Notes: a model not told the origin generated them from the sequence alone. A DNA stretch of 19,339 nucleotides from BM520 sp964594665 (GCA_964594665.1 CAZQNY010000056.1:1-19339); one strand, 5' to 3'. Positions 7,204-16,145 are shown, counted from the stretch's first letter. Numbers and translations: made by a program.

Positions 7204-8439
7204 ATGGAAAATTTCAATTTGGTTGAAACCTTTTCGGAGTTTAAGGAATTTAAAAATATCGACCGGGCGATGATGATGCGCATCCTGGAAGATGTTTTCA
7301 GGCATATGCTTATTAAAAAATATGGCACTGACGAAAATATTGATGTCGTTGTAAACATCGATAAAGGAGACTTTGAAATCTGGAGAACAAGAGAAATCGT
7401 TGAAGATGGCATGTCGGAAGATGATAACCTGGAGATCGAATACTCAGAAGCCATTAAGCTTGAGCCTGATTTTGAAGTTGGTGAAGAGGTATATGAACCT
7501 ATCGGAATGGCAGCCTTTGGACGACGCGATATCCTTGCGATACGCCAAAACCTGATCGCTAAAATCCAGGAATTTGAAAAAGATAATGTCTTCAAAAAAT
7601 ATCGCGATAAAATTGGAGAAATCATTACGGGTGAAGTATATCAAATCTGGAGAAAAGAACTTCTTGTACTCGATGACGAAGGTATTGAATTATCACTGCC
7701 CAAGTCTGAGCAAATCCCTTCAGACTTCTACCATAAAGGTGATACGATACGCGCGGTAGTATCTAAGGTGGATCTTCGTAACGGTAACCCGGTAATTATT
7801 TTGTCCAGAACAAGCCCGGTGTTCCTTGAAAGAATGTTTGAAGCTGAAGTACCTGAGGTTTACGACGGATTGATTACCATTAAAAAAATTGTTCGCGTTC
7901 CCGGTGAAAGAGCAAAAATTGCTGTGGAATCGTACGATGATCGTATTGACCCCGTAGGAGCCTGCGTTGGGATGAAAGGAAGCCGTATTCACGGAATTGT
8001 AAGAGAGTTGAAAAACGAAAATATTGATGTCATCAACTTTACATCCAACCCACAGCTCTTTATACAACGTGCGTTAAGCCCGGCAAAGATCTCATCCATT
8101 CAGATCAACGAAGATGAAAAACGTGCCGATGTTTACATGAAACCCGACCAGGTATCTCTGGCTATTGGTAAAGGCGGTTTTAACATTAAGCTTGCAGGAA
8201 AACTTACAGGCTACGAAATTGATGTTTACCGCGACGCAGAGGGTGATAACGAGGATGTTGATCTCGGTGAATTTACCGACGAAATTGATCAATGGATTAT
8301 TGCAACCCTTAAAAATATTGGTTGTGATACCGCTAAAAGCGTCCTTGAAATACCTGTGAAGGAGTTGGTGCACAGAACCGACCTGGAAGAAGAAACCATT
8401 CAGGAGGTTGTGAAAATCCTGAAAGCGGAATTTGAATAA
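7204..8439 (+). CDS. nusA: Transcription termination/antitermination factor NusA
   Basis: The 411-residue cytoplasmic factor binds RNA polymerase and RNA and modulates pausing, termination and antitermination. Domains in order: the N-terminal RNAP-binding domain (residues 1 to about 130); an S1 domain (about 138-205, starting GEIITGEVYQIWRKE); KH1 with GMKG at 256-259 (GACVGMKGSRIHGIVREL); KH2 with GKGG at 322-325 (AIGKGGFNIKLAGKL); and a short C-terminal helix-hairpin-helix-like segment (IGCDTAKSVLEIPVKEL onward). It lacks the tandem acidic repeats of the longer E. coli protein. It sits between rimP and infB in the classical order. The start at 7204 gives the full N-terminal domain. Confidence 0.98.
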   Translation: MENFNLVETFSEFKEFKNIDRAMMMRILEDVFRHMLIKKYGTDENIDVVVNIDKGDFEIWRTREIVEDGMSEDDNLEIEYSEAIKLEPDFEVGEEVYEPIGMAAFGRRDILAIRQNLIAKIQEFEKDNVFKKYRDKIGEIITGEVYQIWRKELLVLDDEGIELSLPKSEQIPSDFYHKGDTIRAVVSKVDLRNGNPVIILSRTSPVFLERMFEAEVPEVYDGLITIKKIVRVPGERAKIAVESYDDRIDPVGACVGMKGSRIHGIVRELKNENIDVINFTSNPQLFIQRALSPAKISSIQINEDEKRADVYMKPDQVSLAIGKGGFNIKLAGKLTGYEIDVYRDAEGDNEDVDLGEFTDEIDQWIIATLKNIGCDTAKSVLEIPVKELVHRTDLEEETIQEVVKILKAEFE

Positions 8440-8555
8440 TGTGAACTCAATATATACCGGCTGTTTTAAACCCGGAAGAATAAGCAGCCGTCCTTAAAAA
8501 CACTTTTATGAAAAAAAGACTGAATTTGATCCGGGGTAGTAACCTATTTCAAATT

Positions 8556-11500
8556 ATGGTAGACAAGAAAAGACCGACACGATTAGCAAAAGCTGCAAAA
8601 GAATTTAACGTAGGTATGCATACCATCGTGGAATTCTTGCATAAAAAAGGGTATGCGGACGTGGAAGAGAACCCAAACTATAAGCTTTCACCGGAAATGG
8701 TGAATGTTGTAGCAGGTGAATACCAGTCTGAAAAAAGTCTCAAGGACCAGGCTGCCAAACTTGAAATTGACTATAAAAAACTTCAGTCAGGTGGCGATAA
8801 AAAGCAAGAACCCAAGGAACAGCCCGATGAGACTCCATTAAGTGAATCAACTGATTCAGGAAAAACTGAGCCTGCTAAGGAACTGTTTATAAAAAATACT
8901 GCTGTACCTGTTGAAAAACCTCAAAAAGAGGAAAAAACCAGTACACCTGAAAAGATTGTGGAAAAAAAGGTTGTAGAAGAAAAAGTTGCGAGAACGGTCG
9001 AAAAGGAAGATATAACCGAAAAACCTGCTGCAATCAAAACTCCGGAAAAACCAAAAAAAGAAACCCCTGAAAAGGAAGAACCCGCAGAAAAAGAAAAAAT
9101 TCAGGCAGAGAAGGCAGAAAAAACCAGGCAGGCATCAACAACTCCAGCTCCGGAAAAGAATGAAACGGAAGCAATGCCTCAAAAAGAGAAAACTGAAGCG
9201 CCTAAGGAAAAAATTCAGCAAAAAAAGGACCTTCCTGAAGCAGATAAAAAAGAGGACCATCCCGCGGAAAAACAAACACTACCTGAGCCTGCAAAAAAAC
9301 ATGAAGTAGCTGAAGACAGTCAGCAATCGAAAGATGACGAGGGAAAAGTAAAAATCATTGGAAAAATCAACCTGGAAGACATCAACCAAAGAACCAGGCC
9401 GCCGAGAAAATCCAAAGAAGAAAAACAAAAAGACAGGGAAGACCGAAAGAAAAAAGAAAGCCCTGCCCAGAATCAAAAACAGCAGGAACATAAAAAACAT
9501 ACTCCTCGGAAAGAAAGCCCCGCAAAAAAATATGCTGAGCGCCCTCAAAGAGAGACAAAAAAACCAATTGAGAAACAACAACCGGTAGAAAAAAAGCCGG
9601 TTAAAGAACCTGTTAAATCTAAGGAAACCTCTAAACCGGATAATTTCCTTGAAACAAAAGTTGAAAAACTCTCCGGGCCTAAAATACTTGGTTCCATAGA
9701 GCTTCCGGTGGAGAAAAAACCGGAAAAAAAGAAACCCGTTGCTTCATCAGCAGACCCGGTACAGAAACGTAAAAAAAGAAAACGTATCCACAAACCCGGC
9801 GAACAGAATCAACAGAATCAACAAAAACAACAACGGCAACAAAATGCATCCCGTTCCCAAAAAGATGCAAACAAAACACGTGGTAAAAAGAAAAAAGAAG
9901 CTCCTAAACAGGAAGTCTCTGATGAAGAAGTACAGAAGCAAATTAGTGAAACACTAAAGCAACTTGAATCAAGAGGTAAATCAAAAGCTTCAAAACACCG
10001 TCGCGACAAGAGAGCCAAGGTCCATCAAACTGAAAAGGCTGACATGGAACGTAAGGAAGCAGAAAAGAACGTTCTTAAGGTAACGGAATTCGTTACTGTC
10101 AGTGAACTTGCGACAATGATGAATGTACCGCCAACAAATGTTATTGGCACGTGCATGTCATTAGGCCTTTTTGTCTCCATAAACCAGCGTCTGGATGCTG
10201 AAACATTAACCCTTATCGCTGAAGAATTCAGCTATAAGCTTGAATTTGTCAGTGTTGAAGTTCAGGAAGCAATAGAAGAAAACATCGAAGAAGATGAAGG
10301 ATCCCATCAGGAATCTACCCGTCATCCCATCGTAACCGTTATGGGCCACGTCGACCATGGTAAAACATCATTGCTCGATTATATCCGCCATGCCAATGTT
10401 ATTGCCGGTGAAGCCGGTGGTATCACACAGCATATTGGTGCTTACGAGGTAGAAATGGAAGATGGACGTAAAATCTCATTCCTTGATACACCGGGTCACG
10501 AAGCCTTTACTGCAATGCGTGCCCGTGGTGCTCAGGTTACTGATGTTGCCATCATTGTAATTGCTGCCGACGATAAAGTTATGCCCCAGACTATCGAGGC
10601 CATAAACCATGCCCAGGCAGCAGGAGTACCCATTGTATTTGCCATTAACAAAATCGACAAACCTGGTGCCAACCCTGATGTTATCAAAGAAGGTCTGGCA
10701 AATATGAATATCCTGGTTGAAGAATGGGGTGGTAAATATCAAAGTCAGGAAATATCAGCCAAAAAAGGTGTTAACATCGATAAACTGATGGAAAAGGTAC
10801 TTCTGGAAAGTGAAATGCTTGAACTTAAGGGCCACCCTTCGATGCGTGCAAAAGGAACGGTTCTGGAATCTTCTCTCGACAAAGGCCGGGGATATATTGC
10901 CAAACTCCTTGTTCAGGATGGAACACTTCACGTCGGAGATATGGTTCTTGCAGGGTCCAATTGTGGTCGTGTGAGAGCACTTTATAATGAAAGAAATCAG
11001 GCAGTGAAAGAGGTCGGCCCCTCAACACCGGTTCTGATGCTCGGCCTCTCAGGAGCCCCTCAGGCAGGTGACGGTTTTAACGTACTTGCTGATGAATCTA
11101 AAGCGAAAAAAATCGCTACCAAACGTCAGCAGTTACAACGCGAACAGGGTATCAGAACGCAAAAACATATTACCCTTGATGAAATTGGTCGTAGAATTGC
11201 CGTAGGTAACTTTAAAGAACTCAATATCATCGTGAAAGGTGATGTGGATGGATCCGTGGAAGCTCTTGCTGACTCTCTGCTTAAGCTTTCCAATGAAGAG
11301 GTACAGGTGTCAATTATCCACAAATCGGTAGGTCAGATTACGGATTCGGATGTATTGCTGGCAACAGCTTCTGATGCAATCATTGTTGGTTTCCAGGTTC
11401 GCCCTTCAGTATCTGCCAGAAAGCTTGCTGAAAATGAACAGATCGATATTCGTCTGTATTCCGTTATTTACGATGCTATCAATGAACTTAAAGATGCCAT

Positions 11501-11825
11501 TCAGGGCATGCTTGCTCCTACAAAAGAGGAAAAAATTACCAGTAATATTGAAGTCAGAGAAACATTTAAAATCTCCAAAGTGGGAACAATCGCAGGATGC
11601 TATGTTCTCGATGGAACAATCAACAGGAATACACGCGTACGCCTGATCCGCGATGGAATCGTTATTTATACCGGAAAACTTGGATCACTTAAGCGTTTTA
11701 AAGACGATGTCAGAGAAGTGAAAAATGGATATGAATGTGGTCTGAATATTGAAAACTTTAATGATATTAAAGTAGGAGATATTATTGAAGGTTTCGAGGA
11801 AATTGAAATCAAGCGTAAACTGTAA
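8556..11825 (+). CDS. infB: Translation initiation factor IF-2
   Basis: This GTPase brings initiator tRNA to the 30S subunit and promotes subunit joining. Numbered from 8556, residues about 5-55 are an IF2_N module (RPTRLAKAAKEFNVGMHTI). About 450 residues of Lys/Glu/Pro/Gln-rich, probably disordered linker follow. A second IF2_N-type segment (VTVSELATMMNVPPTNVIG) precedes the G domain, which has GHVDHGKT at 597-604, DTPGH from 644 and NKID at 698-701. Domains II to IV end the protein. An in-frame ATG at 8508 would add 16 residues (MKKRLNLIRG start). I prefer 8556 because family members begin close to the IF2_N helix, but 8508 is not excluded. About 1,089 residues is long for the family, and the excess lies in the linker. 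The gap after nusA (8440-8555) holds a weak 6-bp hairpin at 8458-8490. Confidence 0.97.
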   Translation: MVDKKRPTRLAKAAKEFNVGMHTIVEFLHKKGYADVEENPNYKLSPEMVNVVAGEYQSEKSLKDQAAKLEIDYKKLQSGGDKKQEPKEQPDETPLSESTDSGKTEPAKELFIKNTAVPVEKPQKEEKTSTPEKIVEKKVVEEKVARTVEKEDITEKPAAIKTPEKPKKETPEKEEPAEKEKIQAEKAEKTRQASTTPAPEKNETEAMPQKEKTEAPKEKIQQKKDLPEADKKEDHPAEKQTLPEPAKKHEVAEDSQQSKDDEGKVKIIGKINLEDINQRTRPPRKSKEEKQKDREDRKKKESPAQNQKQQEHKKHTPRKESPAKKYAERPQRETKKPIEKQQPVEKKPVKEPVKSKETSKPDNFLETKVEKLSGPKILGSIELPVEKKPEKKKPVASSADPVQKRKKRKRIHKPGEQNQQNQQKQQRQQNASRSQKDANKTRGKKKKEAPKQEVSDEEVQKQISETLKQLESRGKSKASKHRRDKRAKVHQTEKADMERKEAEKNVLKVTEFVTVSELATMMNVPPTNVIGTCMSLGLFVSINQRLDAETLTLIAEEFSYKLEFVSVEVQEAIEENIEEDEGSHQESTRHPIVTVMGHVDHGKTSLLDYIRHANVIAGEAGGITQHIGAYEVEMEDGRKISFLDTPGHEAFTAMRARGAQVTDVAIIVIAADDKVMPQTIEAINHAQAAGVPIVFAINKIDKPGANPDVIKEGLANMNILVEEWGGKYQSQEISAKKGVNIDKLMEKVLLESEMLELKGHPSMRAKGTVLESSLDKGRGYIAKLLVQDGTLHVGDMVLAGSNCGRVRALYNERNQAVKEVGPSTPVLMLGLSGAPQAGDGFNVLADESKAKKIATKRQQLQREQGIRTQKHITLDEIGRRIAVGNFKELNIIVKGDVDGSVEALADSLLKLSNEEVQVSIIHKSVGQITDSDVLLATASDAIIVGFQVRPSVSARKLAENEQIDIRLYSVIYDAINELKDAIQGMLAPTKEEKITSNIEVRETFKISKVGTIAGCYVLDGTINRNTRVRLIRDGIVIYTGKLGSLKRFKDDVREVKNGYECGLNIENFNDIKVGDIIEGFEEIEIKRKL

Positions 11826-11842
11826 AATCGCTTTTACAATAT

Positions 11843-11880
11843 AAAAAAAGGTGTAGTTGGAAATACTACACCTTTTTTTT
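11843..11880. terminator. Bidirectional intrinsic terminator (infB / purA)
   Basis: A perfect 8-bp stem GGTGTAGT (11850-11857) and ACTACACC (11865-11872) encloses a seven-base loop. Seven A lie on the left and eight T on the right, so it works as an intrinsic terminator on both strands. It ends the rimP-nusA-infB transcript and the converging purA transcript. Confidence 0.93.
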
Positions 11881-11899
11881 ATATCAAAGAAAACATAAC

Positions 11900-13189
11900 C
11901 TACCTTATCATGGTCTGCTCCCTGTCAGGGCCCACGGAAACAATTTTAACCGGAACACCTACAGATTTCTCAATATACTTTATATATGCTTTTAACGATT
12001 CGCATACATCATTGAAAGAAGTTATTTTTTCCAGGCCTTCGCTCCAGCCGTTCAATGGTGTATATTCAGGCTTTACCTGTTCATCACAAAGGTCGAAAGG
12101 CACTTCATCCGAGATGCAACCCAGGTAATTGTAGCTCTCACATACGTTTATAGTTTCAAAGCCACCAAGTACATCGGCTTTTGTAACGATAAGATCAGTA
12201 ACCCCATTAAGCATTACTGCATATTTCAGCAAGGGCAAATCGAGCCATCCACAACGACGGGGGCGCCCGGTTGTAGAGCCATATTCATGACCCTGGTCAC
12301 GCATCTTCTGGCCGATATCATCGTGTAATTCCGTTGGGAATGGACCACTCCCAACACGCGTACAGTATGCTTTTGCAATACCATATACTTTTCCTATAAC
12401 AGAAGGAGCAACACCCAGCCCACTGCATACACCGGAAGAAACTGTAGAGGATGAAGTCACAAAAGGATACGAACCGTAGTCCACATCCAGTAAGGTACCC
12501 TGAGCTCCCTCAGCAAGTACTTTTTTGCCTTCCCGAAGCTTCTTGTTGATATAATACTCGCAGTTAATGATCTTCAGCTTTTTTACTGTCTCAAGAGATT
12601 CAAACCACTGGGATTCATATTGTTTCCAATCCATCCCATCCAGTTGTGTCCCGGAAGGATCAAAACCATTCATCTCCATGATGCGAAGATGACTGTGCCT
12701 GAGTTTATCATATCGCTCACGGAAATTCTCAGCAAAAAGATCACCTACACGAAGTCCCTTCCTTGCAACACGGTCAGTATATGTAGGGCCAATACCTTTC
12801 AGTGTGCTACCGATTTTATCTTTACCCTTCAACATTTCATAGCACGCATCAAGTAATCGGTGTGTAGGCAAAATAACATGAGCTTTCAACGATAACAGCA
12901 GATTGGACTCAGGGTTATATCCGGCATTTTTCAGGCCATCAATCTCTTTATTAAGGATAAAAGGATCGACAATAACGCCATTTCCAATTATATTTTCCGT
13001 ATCAGAATGGAATATACCACTGGGAATAAGGTGTAAAACATGTTTCTGTCCATTAAATTCCAGGGTATGACCGGCATTGGCACCACCCTGAAAACGGGCA
13101 ATAATATCATAGTGAGGAGTAAGAACATCAACTACTTTACCTTTTCCTTCATCCCCCCACTGTAATCCTAAAAGTACATCTATTTTCAT
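11900..13189 (-). CDS. purA: Adenylosuccinate synthetase
   Basis: The 429-residue cytoplasmic enzyme joins IMP and aspartate using GTP, giving adenylosuccinate in the first committed step to AMP. The N-terminus shows the P-loop-like LGLQWGDEGKGKVVD with the catalytic Asp, then GGANAGHT with the conserved His. Further landmarks are KGIGPTYTDRVARKGLRV, GAQGTLLDVDYGSYPFVTSS, GVAPSVIGKVYGIAKAYCTRVG and the GRPRRCGWLD motif. Length is normal and the C-terminus (GPDREQTMIR) is intact. The gene starts 23 bases after the stop of the Fur-family gene on the same strand, without room for an obvious promoter, so the two are probably co-transcribed. In other bacteria the enzyme is inhibited by (p)ppGpp, which the RSH enzyme encoded upstream makes. 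Confidence 0.98.
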   Translation of the reverse strand: MKIDVLLGLQWGDEGKGKVVDVLTPHYDIIARFQGGANAGHTLEFNGQKHVLHLIPSGIFHSDTENIIGNGVIVDPFILNKEIDGLKNAGYNPESNLLLSLKAHVILPTHRLLDACYEMLKGKDKIGSTLKGIGPTYTDRVARKGLRVGDLFAENFRERYDKLRHSHLRIMEMNGFDPSGTQLDGMDWKQYESQWFESLETVKKLKIINCEYYINKKLREGKKVLAEGAQGTLLDVDYGSYPFVTSSSTVSSGVCSGLGVAPSVIGKVYGIAKAYCTRVGSGPFPTELHDDIGQKMRDQGHEYGSTTGRPRRCGWLDLPLLKYAVMLNGVTDLIVTKADVLGGFETINVCESYNYLGCISDEVPFDLCDEQVKPEYTPLNGWSEGLEKITSFNDVCESLKAYIKYIEKSVGVPVKIVSVGPDREQTMIR

Positions 13190-13212
13190 GGGGGTAAAGT
13201 TACGATAAAGCT

Positions 13213-13662
13213 TTAATCATCGTTAACTTTTGTGCCATAAAATATCAGGGAATGGTGGCTTACTTTTACCCCAAGCTTCTCTTCCACATACTTTTTAATA
13301 TCCTCTATGCGGGGATCCATAAATTCACTGATATTTCCTGTATCCATATCAATAAAGTGGTCGTGGCGGCGAAACTCATAACTTCGCTCAAATTCAGCAC
13401 AGTTGTTACCAAATTGATGTTTTACAACCAGGTTACAGGCAAGCAACAGCTCAATGGTATTGTAGAGTGTTGCACGACTAACCCGGTATTTGTTCTGTTT
13501 CATCCGGATGTAAAGCGACTCAATGTCAAAGTGCCCTTCTGTAGTATAAATCTCCTTTAATATCGTAAAACGTTCAGGTGTCTTCCTATGTCCATTTTGC
13601 TCAAGATAATCTGTAAAAATCTTTTTTACAGTTGCTAAATCAGGCTTTGCGGCTTCTTTCAT
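13213..13662 (-). CDS. Fur-family transcriptional regulator, cysteine-poor
   Basis: The 149-residue protein has the Fur length and fold. A winged helix covers residues about 10-90 (GHRKTPERFTILKEIY, HFDIESLYIRM, VSRATLYNTIELLL), and a dimerisation/metal domain has RRHDHFIDMDTGNISEFMDP. Regulatory-metal candidates are His44, Glu90/Glu92, His100, His102 and Glu113; Glu113 sits where Fur has Glu and PerR has Asp. The usual CxxC pairs of the structural zinc site are absent: IDMDTG stands where typical Fur proteins have a CxxCG motif, and the C-terminus is FYGTKVNDD. The only cysteines are at 76 and 88. The metal and signal sensed are therefore uncertain, and I give no subtype. It lies between the RSH gene and purA on one strand. 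Confidence 0.93.
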   Translation of the reverse strand: MKEAAKPDLATVKKIFTDYLEQNGHRKTPERFTILKEIYTTEGHFDIESLYIRMKQNKYRVSRATLYNTIELLLACNLVVKHQFGNNCAEFERSYEFRRHDHFIDMDTGNISEFMDPRIEDIKKYVEEKLGVKVSHHSLIFYGTKVNDD

Positions 13663-13683
13663 GAGGCATTATTTTATCTTTTA

Positions 13684-13691
13684 CAAAAGTA
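13684..13691 (-). promoter_or_regulatory. -7 element for the Fur-family gene
   Basis: On the minus strand TACTTTTG matches TAnnTTTG about 20 bases before the ATG at 13662. I find no good -33 TTTG at the expected spacing. The 66-base gap from the RSH gene is strongly AT-rich and holds no terminator, so this would be an internal promoter inside a read-through operon. Confidence 0.5.
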
Positions 13692-13695
13692 ATTA

Positions 13696-13712
13696 TTATT
13701 TAGAATAAATAA
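13696..13712. promoter_or_regulatory. AT-rich palindrome, candidate Fur/PerR-type operator
   Basis: TTATTTA-GAA-TAAATAA is a perfect 7-3-7 inverted repeat located just upstream of the -7 element of the Fur-family gene. Fur and PerR boxes are AT-rich inverted repeats of similar size, usually with 7-1-7 geometry, and these regulators often repress themselves. The low complexity of the region makes chance symmetry possible. Confidence 0.4.
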
Positions 13713-13728
13713 AAATAAAGAGTAATTT

Positions 13729-15981
13729 TTATGCCTTACGCTCGTCAGCTCTGTTAATACGATAAATACTCTGAAGCTGTGGAATAGATTTAAGATGTTC
13801 GATCAGACCATTAAGTGTCTGGCTATTGTTTACATAGAGCATAATTTCACCTTCCATAACACCTTCATGACTACGAACATTAAGCGACCGGATATTCAGG
13901 TCATGTTGCTCGGCAATAATGCTTGTTAATTCATTCAGCAGACCTTTTTTATCCATTCCTTCAAATCGTATACCGGTAAGAAAACCAATTTCATCCCTGG
14001 AGCGCCATTTTGCTTTTACAATATTATTTCCAAAACGCGACATAAGCTTAATGGCTTCAGGGCAGTTGGTACGATGAATTTTAATCACGTTGTTATCCGT
14101 AACAAAACCAACTACATCATCTCCGGGGATAGGATTACAACATTTGGAGATATTGTATTTTATATCTTCAATATCCTCTTCAAGCAGCAATGATTCAGGA
14201 TTTTCCTTTGTTTGCTCCTGAAGCATTTCACTTAAGGTAGAAGAAGAAGCGCGGGATTTACTTCGTGAAAAACGGAACAGCTTTCGCCGTGATTTAGAGG
14301 CCTTATCCTGCATCTTAAAAGCCTCCTCTATTGACTCAGCGGTTATGGTTCCTCTGGCGACACGATAGTATAAATCTGCTACCGATTTGACTTCAAACTC
14401 CTTCAGAATAAAGTCAATATTTTCTTTTCGGTACTCAATTTTAAGATCAATGAGGGTTTTATTTAACTGCTGATTTCCAATATCATAGTACTTTCGTTTT
14501 TCTGCTTTAATCGCTTCCTTAATTGCCGATTTTGCTCTTGCCGTATTCACCTTTTTGAGCCAATCATCAGCAGGCAATTGTTTTTTGGAAGTAATGATTT
14601 CTACCTGATCACCACTGGTAAGAATCTGATCTATTGGTGCAAGCTTATGGTTTACTTTTGCAGCAATGCATGTATTTCCAAGCTGGCTGTGTATGGAGTA
14701 GGCAAAATCCAGCACCGTAGACTTTGCCGGCAAAGTACGTAATTCACCTTTGGGAGTAAAGACAAAAATCTCATCAGCAAAGAGATTCATCTTAAAGTCA
14801 TCGAGAAAATCCAGTGCATCAGATTCAGAGCTTTTCAGGAGTTCCTGAATGCGGTTTAGCCACTTATCAAGGCTACTGGATTCATCTTTCTGACCCTTAT
14901 ATTTCCAATGAGCAGCATATCCCCTTTCGGCAATTTCATCCATTCTGGTGGTACGTATCTGAACCTCAACCCACTGTCCTTCATGGCTCATTACTGTAGT
15001 ATGCAACGATTCATATCCGTTGGCTTTTGGAGTACTGATCCAGTCGCGCAATCTATCCTGTTTTGGGCTGTAGTGATCTGTCACCAGGGAATACACTTTC
15101 CAGCAATCTGCTTTTTCCCACTTTTGAACTGTATCAATAACAATACGAATAGCAAAAAGGTCAAACACCTCTTCGAAGGGTACGCCCTTCTTTTTCATCT
15201 TTTTATAAATGGAATAGGCAGATTTTGTTCTTGCTTTTATTTCATAGGAAAAGCTTTGCAGGGCAAGATCGCGTTTTATGGGATAGATAAACTTGAGGAT
15301 AAAACGCTTTCGGTCCTGCTCGGTTTCCTGCAATTTGCGGGTTATCGTTTCAAAAATTTCCGGCTCTGTATACTTTAACGACAGATCTTCAAGTTCACTT
15401 TTTATAAGATACAAACCCAGACGATGCGCCAGAGGGGCATAGAGAAAAAGGGTTTCGGATGCTATTTTCAGCTGTTTCTCTCTTGGCATCGACTCAAGAG
15501 TTCGCATATTATGCGTTCTGTCGGCTAATTTTATCAGAATGACACGAACATCCGCCGAAAGCGTCAACAGCATCTTTTTAAAATTCTCCGCCTGTATAGA
15601 GGCATTATCCTTGTCCAGGTTTATGGAAGCAATTTTGGTCAGTCCGTCAATAATCTGAGCTACTTTCTGGCCAAAATTCTTTTCAATATCCTCAAGGGTA
15701 TATTCCGTATCTTCAACAACATCATGAAGCAAGGCACAGATAATGGACGTTTTCCCCAGCCCGATTTCAGCTGCACTTATACGGGCTACCTCCAGTGGAT
15801 GATAAATGTATGGCTCACCGGATTTACGGCGCACACCTTTATGGGCATCAAGTGCAAACTCAAAGGCTTTTCGTACCTGTGGATGGTCTTCTTCTTTTCG
15901 ATCCGACTTCCATGCACGCAGTAAACGCCGATAACGTAACAATATCTCTTTCTTTTCCGCTTCCTCGTTGATGATATACAT
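13729..15981 (-). CDS. Bifunctional (p)ppGpp synthetase/hydrolase (RelA/SpoT homologue)
   Basis: This long RSH protein makes and degrades the stringent-response alarmone (p)ppGpp. Numbered from an upstream in-frame ATG at 16026, the hydrolase HD domain has YHPLEVA at 75-81 and HDVVED at 101-106, so the metal-site residues look intact. The synthetase domain has RLRDWI from 325 and NGYESLHT at 336-343, then EVQIRT. RLRD falls where bifunctional Rel enzymes have RxKD and synthetase-only RelA has ExDD, which argues for a bifunctional enzyme. TGS (about 419-480), a conserved Cys region (SKCCNPIPGDD) and a C-terminal ACT domain follow. I choose the ATG at 15981 (MYIINEEAEKKE), giving 750 residues. 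The alternative start at 16026 adds 15 hydrophobic residues and would place the -7 element inside the coding region. It heads a probable operon with the Fur-family gene and purA. Confidence 0.96.
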   Translation of the reverse strand: MYIINEEAEKKEILLRYRRLLRAWKSDRKEEDHPQVRKAFEFALDAHKGVRRKSGEPYIYHPLEVARISAAEIGLGKTSIICALLHDVVEDTEYTLEDIEKNFGQKVAQIIDGLTKIASINLDKDNASIQAENFKKMLLTLSADVRVILIKLADRTHNMRTLESMPREKQLKIASETLFLYAPLAHRLGLYLIKSELEDLSLKYTEPEIFETITRKLQETEQDRKRFILKFIYPIKRDLALQSFSYEIKARTKSAYSIYKKMKKKGVPFEEVFDLFAIRIVIDTVQKWEKADCWKVYSLVTDHYSPKQDRLRDWISTPKANGYESLHTTVMSHEGQWVEVQIRTTRMDEIAERGYAAHWKYKGQKDESSSLDKWLNRIQELLKSSESDALDFLDDFKMNLFADEIFVFTPKGELRTLPAKSTVLDFAYSIHSQLGNTCIAAKVNHKLAPIDQILTSGDQVEIITSKKQLPADDWLKKVNTARAKSAIKEAIKAEKRKYYDIGNQQLNKTLIDLKIEYRKENIDFILKEFEVKSVADLYYRVARGTITAESIEEAFKMQDKASKSRRKLFRFSRSKSRASSSTLSEMLQEQTKENPESLLLEEDIEDIKYNISKCCNPIPGDDVVGFVTDNNVIKIHRTNCPEAIKLMSRFGNNIVKAKWRSRDEIGFLTGIRFEGMDKKGLLNELTSIIAEQHDLNIRSLNVRSHEGVMEGEIMLYVNNSQTLNGLIEHLKSIPQLQSIYRINRADERKA

Positions 15982-16008
15982 ATGATCTCCACTGCTTTTG
16001 TGAATTAA

Positions 16009-16016
16009 CAAAAATA
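16009..16016 (-). promoter_or_regulatory. -7 element for the RSH gene
   Basis: On the minus strand TATTTTTG matches TAnnTTTG 27 bases before the ATG at 15981. No clear -33 element is found. Its position supports the shorter start for the RSH protein. Confidence 0.4.
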
Positions 16017-16109
16017 AGAAATTCAACGCGCCATTGTGATTATCTGATTGGTAAAATTTGCGGTTTTCAAAAAATAACTTAAAAACCAGTAACTCTCATG
16101 GAAAGTTCG

Positions 16110-16117
16110 TACTTTTG
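16110..16117 (+). promoter_or_regulatory. -7 element for the 875-residue surface protein gene
   Basis: TACTTTTG matches TAnnTTTG 28 bases before the ATG at 16146, within the divergent gap shared with the RSH gene. A -33 TTTG is not evident. A weak purine-rich stretch (GCAGGA) precedes the start codon. Confidence 0.45.
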
Positions 16118-16145
16118 AACAAATCACAAACAGCAGCAGGATTCC

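Noticed and set aside
8458..8490. CGGCTG/CAGCCG hairpin between nusA and infB
   Set aside because: The stem is only 6 bp with a 21-base loop and no T-run, so it is neither a convincing terminator nor a clear regulatory element.
9279..10018. Minus-strand Phe/Leu-rich frames that look like membrane proteins
   Set aside because: They are the reverse complement of the Lys/Glu-rich IF-2 linker (AAA/GAA codons read as TTT/TTC); the apparent hydrophobicity is an artefact.
14908..15378. Plus-strand 156-codon frame inside the RSH gene
   Set aside because: It is antisense to the conserved synthetase domain and has no recognisable feature.
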